Positions 1 to 5,958 of a stretch of 9,740 nucleotides of DNA are shown here, piece after piece. The notes below the pieces were generated by a model. It worked only from the letters and a program-made list of their open reading frames with translations, had not been told where the DNA came from and ran no database searches. A program made the position numbers and the translations under genes. The DNA lies in assembly GCA_030839005.1 (NCBI GenBank), contig JAUZEM010000450.1:1-9740 (forward strand), given 5' to 3'. Within the stretch, counting starts at the first letter, position 1. Every line of letters starts with the position of its first letter. The DNA is from Actinomycetota bacterium (GTDB taxonomy: Bacteria > Actinomycetota > Acidimicrobiia > IMCC26256 > PALSA-610).

Positions 1-2
1 AC

Positions 3-62
3 ACCGCCATCGGCGGACCACCCACCAGCCGAGTCACCAACCTCGCCGGGCACAACAGCTAG
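3..62 (+). CDS. 3' end of an unidentified gene (partial)
   Basis: The window opens inside an open + frame that reads 19 codons and ends at TAG (60-62). The visible tail, TAIGGPPTSRVTNLAGHNS, is too short to place in a family. It is listed because the frame has actinobacterial-looking codon use (G or C in most third positions), and because the next gene starts only 51 bp later, which fits a gene ending here. A T-run follows the stop (69-73, after GCGGG), but no convincing stem precedes it, so no terminator is called. The tail could also be chance open frame. Confidence 0.3.
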   Translation, partial: TAIGGPPTSRVTNLAGHNS

Positions 63-101
63 CGCGGGTTTTTCGTATCACTTGTCGGCGCATCCGTCGG
101 C

Positions 102-107
102 TAGAAC
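102..107 (+). promoter_or_regulatory. possible -10 element for a leaderless transcript of the GDT1-like gene
   Basis: TAGAAC lies 6 bp before the GTG start at 114, and no Shine-Dalgarno-like purine run precedes that start. This is the spacing expected if transcription begins at or next to the start codon, and leaderless mRNAs are common in actinobacteria. TTGTCG (82-87) is the nearest -35-like hexamer, but its 14-bp spacer is short. The assignment is inference from position and a partial match to TANNNT. Confidence 0.3.
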
Positions 108-113
108 TCCCGG

Positions 114-707
114 GTGCATCTCGGGATCGTCCTGGCGGTCTTTCCGCTGATCTTCTTCGGCGAGCTGCCCGACAAGACGATGTTCGCCTCCCTGCTGCTG
201 GCGTCGCGCGGCCGGCCGCTCGCGGTGTGGGTCGGCGGCGCGCTTGCGTTCGTCGTGCACGTCGTGATCGCGGTGAGCGTCGGGATCGGGCTGTTCCACC
301 TGCTGCCGCACCGCGCGGTCGACGGCTTCGTCGCCGCGCTGTTCGCCCTGGGCGCAGTGCTCGCGTTTCGCGATACGGAGGAGGACGAGGAGAGATTCTC
401 GGAAGCGGTGATCGACGAAACGATCCCCCGGGTGCGCCAGGTCGCGCTGACCGCGTTCGTCGTGATCTTCGTCGCGGAATGGGGCGATCTGACCCAGGTG
501 CTCACCGCGAACCTGGCGGTGCGCTATCACTCGCCGCTCAGCGTCGGGCTCGGCGCCGCCGCTGCGCTGTTGTCGGTCTCCGCGATCGCCACCTTCAGCG
601 GCCGCCAGCTCGTACGCATCCTGCCGGGCATGTTGCTGCGCCGCATCACCGGCGCCGCGTGCTCAGTGCTCGCCGTGGTCGCGCTCGTCGCCACGATCAG
701 GGGTTGA
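114..707 (+). CDS. TMEM165/GDT1-family (UPF0016) membrane protein
   Basis: This 197-residue polytopic membrane protein is of the GDT1/TMEM165 family, whose characterised members move Ca2+ or Mn2+ (MneA-type exporters in bacteria). The family is defined by two E-x-G-D-(K/R)-(T/S) motifs, each in one half of a pseudo-symmetric fold. Here they are ELPDKT (17-22) and EWGDLTQ (122-128). The first has Pro for Gly and the second Leu for Lys/Arg, forms I recall from actinobacterial members. Hydrophobic stretches at about 2-16, 23-31, 38-63, 70-86, 109-121, 143-160 and 178-195 fit the usual six or so helices. A charged loop (about 87-108, rich in Glu and Asp) separates the halves. The GTG start places the first motif at the usual distance from the N-terminus, and there is no clear ribosome binding site. 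The last 45 bp overlap the converging SURF1-family gene. The transported ion cannot be read from sequence. Confidence 0.9.
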   Translation: MHLGIVLAVFPLIFFGELPDKTMFASLLLASRGRPLAVWVGGALAFVVHVVIAVSVGIGLFHLLPHRAVDGFVAALFALGAVLAFRDTEEDEERFSEAVIDETIPRVRQVALTAFVVIFVAEWGDLTQVLTANLAVRYHSPLSVGLGAAAALLSVSAIATFSGRQLVRILPGMLLRRITGAACSVLAVVALVATIRG

Positions 708-1418
708 GAAGCCGCCGCGGCGGGCGATGCTGATCAGCGCGACGGGCCATCCGATCACGCAGATCGCGGCGAACGAGAACCACTGAATCGCGTACTGCAT
801 GTGGTTCACCTGGTCGGGTGGCGGCGGTTGCGGCAGTGCGGGTGCGCCCGCCGCAGGCGCAGGAGTCTGCGATTGGGCCTCGATCCAGCGCGGGAGCAAC
901 TGGTAGCTCAGATCGAGGTTGATGCGCCCCGTGTCGACCTTGGGAAGCGCGAGCTGCCCGCCCGAGCTCGTCACGGCGTCCTGGGCGCTCAAAGTGCTCG
1001 ACCTGTGGAGGATGCCGCGGACCACCACCGGCCCGGTCGGCGTCACCCCGGCTATCGGCGCCCGGCCGTCGCCCACCGCGGCAACCCAGCCGCGATCGAC
1101 GATCACGCCGCTCCCGTCGTCGAGCAGCAACGGCGTGAGAACGTCGTTTCCGTCCTTGCCGCCGTGCACCCGGTTCCGCAGGAGCACCGAGTGCGCAGGG
1201 TCGTAGCGACCCGACAGCTGCACGCGGTTGCCGGGCGCAACCACGGGATTGCGCGTGATGTCCGGCGCAGGCGCGGCATACGCGGCGCGCGCCGCACGAA
1301 CCAACGACTGCTTGTGATGGTTGCGGGCGAGTTGCCAGAAGCCGAGGGCGATGAAGCCGGCCGAGAGCACGAGCACGAGCAAGTGGCCCGCGACCCAACG
1401 CGGTCGTAAGAGCGTCAC
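663..1418 (-). CDS. SURF1-family cytochrome oxidase assembly protein
   Basis: This 251-residue membrane protein is of the SURF1 family, which assists assembly of aa3-type cytochrome c oxidase and has been linked to haem a insertion. It has the typical two-helix layout: helix 1 at about 8-30 ending in LGFWQL, a long extracytoplasmic domain, and helix 2 at about 209-233. Family landmarks are FWQLARNHHK (27-36), VLLRNR (78-83), the VDRGWV segment (107-112) and NHMQYAIQWFSF (205-216). A Pro/Ala-rich insert (about 185-203) precedes helix 2, and a charged tail (about 240-251) follows it. The start is GTG at 1418. No Shine-Dalgarno sequence is visible upstream, so the message may be leaderless or have a weak site. 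The 3' end overlaps the converging GDT1-like gene by 45 bp. No oxidase gene is in view, so the link to respiration rests on the family alone. Confidence 0.88.
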   Translation of the reverse strand: MTLLRPRWVAGHLLVLVLSAGFIALGFWQLARNHHKQSLVRAARAAYAAPAPDITRNPVVAPGNRVQLSGRYDPAHSVLLRNRVHGGKDGNDVLTPLLLDDGSGVIVDRGWVAAVGDGRAPIAGVTPTGPVVVRGILHRSSTLSAQDAVTSSGGQLALPKVDTGRINLDLSYQLLPRWIEAQSQTPAPAAGAPALPQPPPPDQVNHMQYAIQWFSFAAICVIGWPVALISIARRGGFSTPDRGDERDHGEH

Positions 1419-1426
1419 AACGGGCC

Positions 1427-1465
1427 TAGTCTCTCGCGTCGAACGGTGATGTCCCGAGTCGGAGG
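1427..1465 (+). promoter_or_regulatory. possible -10 and ribosome binding site for the cupin-P450 unit
   Basis: The 53-bp gap between the divergent SURF1 and cupin genes contains TAGTCT (1427-1432), which fits a TANNNT -10 element. GGAGG (1461-1465) is a strong Shine-Dalgarno sequence 6 bp before the ATG at 1472 and fixes the cupin start. The -10 is weak evidence because no -35 stands out. The CTAG core (1426-1429) is palindromic, so a minus-strand element for SURF1 could overlap it. Confidence 0.4.
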
Positions 1466-1471
1466 CACGTC

Positions 1472-1930
1472 ATGGCCCTGATCGAATCCGCACCCAACGC
1501 CGTCCACATCGGTGCCGACGAGCTGCCGTTCGTCGACATCGGCGGCGGCAACCGGCTCAAGGTGATTCAGGTCAAGACGCGCGAGGGCCTCTGGATCGTC
1601 GAGAACATCTTCATGGCGGGCTTCGAGGTGCAGACCCACCGCCACACCGGTCCGGTCTGGGGCTACACGACCTCGGGCGCGTGGAAGTACAAGGAGTACG
1701 ACTACGTGAACCGGGCCGGGTCGTTCCTGTACGAGCCCGCGGGCTCGGTGCACACGCTCCAGTGCGTCGAGGACGACACGCGGGTCTGGTTCCACATGTA
1801 CGGCGCGAACCTGAACCTCGACGCCGACGGCAACGTCGAGAGTGTCGTCGACGGCGCGGGAACGCTCGCCTTCTACCTCGCGATGTGCGAGCAGATGGGC
1901 ATGCCGCGCCCGAGGGTGCTGGTCGACTGA
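1472..1930 (+). CDS. cupin protein, 2,4'-dihydroxyacetophenone dioxygenase-like
   Basis: This 152-residue single-domain cupin resembles proteins annotated as 2,4'-dihydroxyacetophenone dioxygenase family or ChrR-like cupins. The experimentally known member is a non-haem iron enzyme that cleaves an aromatic ketone side chain to a carboxylic acid and formate. Visible likely metal ligands are H56 and H58 (THRHTGPVWGY) and H94 (EPAGSVHTLQ), with E75 in the intervening strand as a possible fourth. The canonical Glu that follows HxH in many cupins is absent, and the GPVWGYTTSG segment takes its place. GGAGG six bases upstream supports the ATG. The stop (1928-1930) shares one base with the ATG of the P450 gene, so the two are co-transcribed and probably translationally coupled. 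That pairing suggests two oxidative steps in one pathway. The true substrate is unknown, and a non-catalytic cupin cannot be excluded. Confidence 0.8.
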   Translation: MALIESAPNAVHIGADELPFVDIGGGNRLKVIQVKTREGLWIVENIFMAGFEVQTHRHTGPVWGYTTSGAWKYKEYDYVNRAGSFLYEPAGSVHTLQCVEDDTRVWFHMYGANLNLDADGNVESVVDGAGTLAFYLAMCEQMGMPRPRVLVD

Positions 1931-3117
1931 TGAGCCTGGACCTCTACGACCCCGACACCTACGTCGGCGCCCCGCCGCACGCGGTGCTCGCGGAGTTACG
2001 GCGCACGCAGCCGGTGTACTTCCAGGAGATGTCGGGCGAGCCCGGCTACTGGGCGGTGCTCAAGCACGCCGACGTTGTTCACGTCGCGCGCGAGCCGAAG
2101 CTCTTCTCGGCGAGCGAGGGCGGCGTCATGCTCGAGAACCTCGCGCCCGCGCAGCTCGACATGATGCGCAACATGCTGCTCGCGATGGACCCGCCGCGTC
2201 ATGTCGACTACCGGCGCCCGATCGCGCCGCGGTTCAAGGCCCGCGTGATCGCGGGAATGGAGGATCAGATCCGCGCGATCTGTCGCGAGATCATGGCTGC
2301 CGCGGCGGAGCAGGGCGACGTCGAGTTCGTGCACGACGTCACCTCCGCGCTGCCGTCGCGCGTGATCGGTCAACTCATGGGCCTGCCCCCGGACGACCTG
2401 CCGTTCATCCACCGGCTCGCGGAGATGAACACGAGCAGCCAGGACGCCGACTACGCATCGGATGTGTCGCAGGGCACGATCGACATGGCCATGTACGCGA
2501 TCCAGTTCGCGGCCGTGCGGCGACAGGAGGCGCCGCGAGAGGATCTCACCACGCTGCTCCTCGAGACCGACTTCAACGGCCGCTACATGACCGACATCGA
2601 CTTCGGCAGCTTCTTCGTGCAGCTCGTCACCGCGGGCAACGACACGACGAAGACGATGCTCTCGTCGGGACTCAAGGTGCTGCTCGACCATCCCGATCAG
2701 CTCGCCGACCTGCGCGTCGACCGTTCGCTCGTACCGGGCGCGGTCGAGGAGATCCTGCGCTACGAGAACCCCTTGCACTACTTCCGGCGCACCGCGACCG
2801 CCGACACGGAGCTGCGCGACGTCGAGGTCTCCGCCGGTGACAAGGTCGTGATGTTCTACACCTCGGCGAATCGAGACGAGGACGTGTTCGACGATGGGCA
2901 GCGCTTCGACATCCGCCGATCACCCAACCCGCACCTGTCGTTCGGGATCGCGGAGCACTTCTGCCTCGGCGTGCATCTCGCGCGGCTCGAGGGCCGCGTG
3001 TTCTTCGAGGAGCTGCTCGCGACGTTCCCGACGATCGAGCTGACCGGCGAGCCGGTCCGTATCCGTTCGAACCTGAACAACGCGCTGAAAGCGCTTCCGG
3101 TCAAGCTCGCCCGCTAA
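1930..3117 (+). CDS. cytochrome P450
   Basis: This is a 395-residue soluble bacterial P450, a haem-thiolate monooxygenase that would need separate ferredoxin and reductase partners; none is in this window. Landmarks in order are MDPPRH (86-91), typical of the C-helix region; I-helix AGNDTT (235-240), the oxygen-activation site; the ExxR pair E274 and R277; and the haem loop FGIAEHFCLG (338-347), with C345 as the thiolate ligand. The loop departs from FGxGxHxCxG by Ala341 in place of the second Gly. Length and motifs resemble actinobacterial P450s of the steroid/terpenoid-hydroxylating type (CYP124/125/142-like), but the subfamily is a guess. The start is the ATG overlapping the cupin stop (TGATG). 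A longer in-frame extension back to 1681 is rejected because it lies inside the cupin gene and is Arg/Gly-rich. GAGGG (1912-1916) may serve as a ribosome binding site. The stop TAA (3115-3117) overlaps the stop of the converging MFS gene. Confidence 0.95.
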   Translation: MSLDLYDPDTYVGAPPHAVLAELRRTQPVYFQEMSGEPGYWAVLKHADVVHVAREPKLFSASEGGVMLENLAPAQLDMMRNMLLAMDPPRHVDYRRPIAPRFKARVIAGMEDQIRAICREIMAAAAEQGDVEFVHDVTSALPSRVIGQLMGLPPDDLPFIHRLAEMNTSSQDADYASDVSQGTIDMAMYAIQFAAVRRQEAPREDLTTLLLETDFNGRYMTDIDFGSFFVQLVTAGNDTTKTMLSSGLKVLLDHPDQLADLRVDRSLVPGAVEEILRYENPLHYFRRTATADTELRDVEVSAGDKVVMFYTSANRDEDVFDDGQRFDIRRSPNPHLSFGIAEHFCLGVHLARLEGRVFFEELLATFPTIELTGEPVRIRSNLNNALKALPVKLAR

Positions 3118-4637
3118 GGGACGTCGATCGACTCGAGCGCGCCCACGACCTCTTCGGGGATCGAGTTGCGGGCGACCGTCACGCGCGGGATGAGGAACGA
3201 CAGGCCGGCTCCGAACCCGACCACGGCCGCGGCGAACAACATCGCCGGGCGCGCACCGTTCGCAACCGCGGTCGGCGTTCCTCCGCTCCGGGTCGACGCG
3301 TCGATGAACGACGCGAACGTCGCGATGCCGAGCGCGAGCCCGACCTGGCGGACCGTGGTGTTGGTTCCGCCGGCGACTCCCGCCTTGTCCGGGTCGATGT
3401 CCGACAGGATCACGTTCGTCAGCTGCGAGCTCGCGAACCCCACGCCGAGGCCGAACACGACCATCCCGGGCAGCAGCGCGAGGAACGAGACGCGCGGCGA
3501 GATCGCGAGTGCCACCCACAACAGCCCGATCGCCTCGAGCGCGAGCCCCGTGCGCACGATGCTCGTGATGCTGAAGCGACGGGTCAACCGGCCGCCGATG
3601 GGCGCGCCCAGCGCGATGAGTATGCCCTGCGGGAGCATCCACTGCGCGGCGTGCCACGCGGAGAAGTGCTTCCCGTTCTGCAACAGGATGGGGAGGATGA
3701 ACAAGAGGCCGAACTGGCCCATCGCCAGCACCATCGTGGTGAGCAGGCCGTACCGGAAGCCCAGGTGCCGGAGCTGGCCGAACTCGAACAGCGGGTCGCG
3801 GTCGCCGCGTTCCATTGCGCGCTCGATCATGACGAAGGCGGTGAAGATCAGCGCCGAGAGCAAGAACGCGACTGGGATGATCGATACCGCGCGCGTTGCC
3901 GGCCATACGAGGCGGCTCCCGACCGTGAGGTCCTTGATCGGCGTCCACCACCCGTAGATCGTGCCTTCGCTCAACCCGAAGATCAGGCTGAACGAGCCGG
4001 TCGCGATCAACGCCGCGCCCCGCACGTCGATGTGCGGTCGCCGGGGGGTGCGCTCGTCGGGATGCATGAACAACAGCGCACCGACGACGATGATCGGCGC
4101 CACGATGACGTTGATCCGGAAGGCCCAGCGCCAGGAGTAGTCGGTGGTCAGGAAGCCACCCAGGATCGGGCCGAACGCCACCGCCGCGCCGGCGACCGCA
4201 CCCCACGCTGCGAAGGCCTTCGGCCGTTCCGCGCCCTGGAACGTGGTCGAGAGGATCGACAGCGTCGCCGGGATCATCATCGACGCACCGATGCCCTCGA
4301 TCAGCGCCTCGCCGACGAAGAGCGTCGGCACCGACGTGGAGACCGACGCCACGAGTGATCCGACCCCGAAGATCGCCGCGCCGAGCACGAACATGCGCCG
4401 GTGGCCGAAGATGTCGCCGAGCCGTCCACCGATGATGAGCAGCGTTGCGAAGGTGAGCGAGTATCCGGTGATCACCCATTGCAGGCTCGACAGGGGCGTG
4501 TGGAACTCGCGCAGGATCGTCGGGACCGCGAGATTCAAGATGGTGTTGTCGAGCACCGGGATCGCCACCGACACGATCGCGACCGACGCCGCGAACCATC
4601 GTCTCGGGTCCAGCGGTTCGTCGATCGGCGCCACCAT
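3114..4637 (-). CDS. MFS exporter, DHA2 (EmrB/QacA-type) family
   Basis: This 507-residue polytopic transporter is of the drug:H+ antiporter-2 family, usually 14 helices, exporting small hydrophobic compounds with proton exchange. Diagnostic segments are LDNTILNLAVP (29-39), motif D1-like for DHA2; motif A GGRLGDIFGHRRMF (70-83) in the first cytoplasmic loop; motif C GPILGGFL (156-163), typical of antiporters; and WRWAFRINV (169-177). The second half carries SQLTNVILSDIDPDKAG (404-420) and TTVRQVGLALGIAT (427-440), also typical. The ATG at 4637 gives a normal length. No strong Shine-Dalgarno sequence is visible; GTG at 4634, one codon later, is an alternative. The gene starts 22 bp after the stop of the PAS-GGDEF gene on the same strand, so it is probably the last gene of the cyclic-di-GMP operon. 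Its TAG stop (3114-3116) overlaps the TAA of the converging P450. The substrate is unknown. Export of a product of the nearby P450 is possible, but the opposite transcription direction gives no direct support. Confidence 0.92.
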   Translation of the reverse strand: MVAPIDEPLDPRRWFAASVAIVSVAIPVLDNTILNLAVPTILREFHTPLSSLQWVITGYSLTFATLLIIGGRLGDIFGHRRMFVLGAAIFGVGSLVASVSTSVPTLFVGEALIEGIGASMMIPATLSILSTTFQGAERPKAFAAWGAVAGAAVAFGPILGGFLTTDYSWRWAFRINVIVAPIIVVGALLFMHPDERTPRRPHIDVRGAALIATGSFSLIFGLSEGTIYGWWTPIKDLTVGSRLVWPATRAVSIIPVAFLLSALIFTAFVMIERAMERGDRDPLFEFGQLRHLGFRYGLLTTMVLAMGQFGLLFILPILLQNGKHFSAWHAAQWMLPQGILIALGAPIGGRLTRRFSITSIVRTGLALEAIGLLWVALAISPRVSFLALLPGMVVFGLGVGFASSQLTNVILSDIDPDKAGVAGGTNTTVRQVGLALGIATFASFIDASTRSGGTPTAVANGARPAMLFAAAVVGFGAGLSFLIPRVTVARNSIPEEVVGALESIDVP

Positions 4638-4659
4638 CGCCGCCGATCTTGCCAGACGG

Positions 4660-5958
4660 CTACGCCGAGGCTTCGTCGATCGTGACCTCGATGCGGCCGC
4701 GTCCCTTGCGCTTGGCGCGATACAGCGCCTGATCCGCGCGCGCCAAGAGACCGGCGGCGTCGGTATTGCGGCCGAACGCGATGCCGATGCTGGAGTCGAT
4801 CTGCACCGAGCCGACCGCCAAGCCGAACGGTTGGCCGAGGACCTCGCGGATCCGTTGACCGATCGCGACGGCTTCTTCCGTCGATTCGAGGTCGCGGCAG
4901 ATCACGACGAACTCGTCGCCGCCGACACGCGCGAGCGTGTCGACGCCACGCAGCGCAGCACGCACGCGGCCCGCGACGATGCGCAGCATCTCGTCGCCGA
5001 GTGTGTGCCCGAACCGGTCGTTGACCTCCTTGAAACCGTCGAGGTCGATGTACAACGCGGCCGTGAGCCCGCCCGCGTCGAGGATGGGCGACAGCACCTC
5101 GAACAGCTCCGTGCGATTGGCGACGCCCGTAAGTGGATCGCGGCGCGCCTCTTCGGCGAGACGTTGCTCCAGGGCGCGGCGTTCGGTCACGTCGGTGACG
5201 AACAGGACGGCGCCGATCGAGGTCCCGTCGTGCTGGCGCACGGCGCTGGAGCGCAGTCGGGCCCACACGCGGCGCTGGTCGAATGTCACGATTCGGAGAT
5301 CCTGCTCGTGGATCGCCGCGTCGCCGGGGCCGACGACTCTGGCCTGCGCGCCGGCCCGCTCCACTTCGTCGATGAGGTCGAAGAGCGAGCTGCCTATCAT
5401 CTCGTGCACGGTCGTGCCGAGGAGCTCGGCCAGCGCGCGATTCGCGAACGTGGTGATCCCGGACGCGTCGACGACGCAGATGCCCTCACGCGCGAGCTCG
5501 ACGATGAGGCGGTACCGCTCCTCGCTGTCTCGCAGTGCGTCCTCGGTGCGCATGCTCGCGGAGACGTCGCGGATGCACAGGACCATGCCCTGGATCTCGG
5601 GGTCGGAGAGATGGTTCGTCCCGATGATCTCGGTCGCGAGCCAGGTTCCGTTCGCGTGGCGCAGCCGCACGAGCAGCGGGACCGCTCTCGAGTCGGAGGA
5701 GCTGAGGGTCGAGGCGAATCCTTCGAACGCCCCGACCTGGTCGACCGGATGGACGAGATCGAACGCGCTGATACCGACGAGCTCCCCGGTCCGGTAGCCG
5801 AGCATCGGCTCGGACGCGGGACTCGCGTACGTCAGCGTGCCGTTCGCGTCGATGACCGCGATGAGATCGGGTGAGACGCGGAGCAGCGCGGTGAACAGGC
5901 GGCGTGAGACGGGAGCGCGAGCGCGATCGTCGCCCGCCGTCAAGGCGTTCGACGTCAC
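4660..5958 (-). CDS. PAS-PAS-GGDEF diguanylate cyclase
   Basis: This 432-residue soluble protein should condense two GTP to cyclic di-GMP in the cytoplasm in response to PAS input. PAS1 spans about 20-133 (SPDLIAVIDANGTLTYASP) and PAS2 about 144-259, ending in a PAC-like VTDVTERR. A short helix-rich linker (260-273) leads to the GGDEF domain, about 270-428. Seen in that domain are DPLTGVANR (274-282), DLDGFKEVND (305-314), the active-site GGDEF (346-350), and an inhibitory site RGVD (R337, D340) exactly five residues upstream, predicting feedback inhibition by the product. No membrane segment or signal peptide is seen. The GTG at 5958 is chosen because it overlaps the upstream TGA as GTGA, and GAGGAAG (5972-5966) lies 7 bp before it. 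A longer frame back to 6048 has an Arg/Gly-rich extension inside the upstream gene. The PAS ligand is unknown. Confidence 0.93.
   Translation of the reverse strand: MTSNALTAGDDRARAPVSRRLFTALLRVSPDLIAVIDANGTLTYASPASEPMLGYRTGELVGISAFDLVHPVDQVGAFEGFASTLSSSDSRAVPLLVRLRHANGTWLATEIIGTNHLSDPEIQGMVLCIRDVSASMRTEDALRDSEERYRLIVELAREGICVVDASGITTFANRALAELLGTTVHEMIGSSLFDLIDEVERAGAQARVVGPGDAAIHEQDLRIVTFDQRRVWARLRSSAVRQHDGTSIGAVLFVTDVTERRALEQRLAEEARRDPLTGVANRTELFEVLSPILDAGGLTAALYIDLDGFKEVNDRFGHTLGDEMLRIVAGRVRAALRGVDTLARVGGDEFVVICRDLESTEEAVAIGQRIREVLGQPFGLAVGSVQIDSSIGIAFGRNTDAAGLLARADQALYRAKRKGRGRIEVTIDEASA

Noticed and set aside
40..75. Rho-independent terminator after the first partial gene
   Set aside because: There is a T-run at 69-73 but no stem of useful length directly before it.
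1681..1929. 83-codon upstream extension of the P450
   Set aside because: It lies wholly inside the cupin gene in another frame and is Arg/Gly-rich; the TGATG start gives the normal P450 N-terminus.
2920..4599. 559-codon minus-strand frame alongside the MFS gene
   Set aside because: It is an Arg/Gly/Asp-rich shadow in another frame of the same strand; the frame ending at 3114 carries the transporter motifs.
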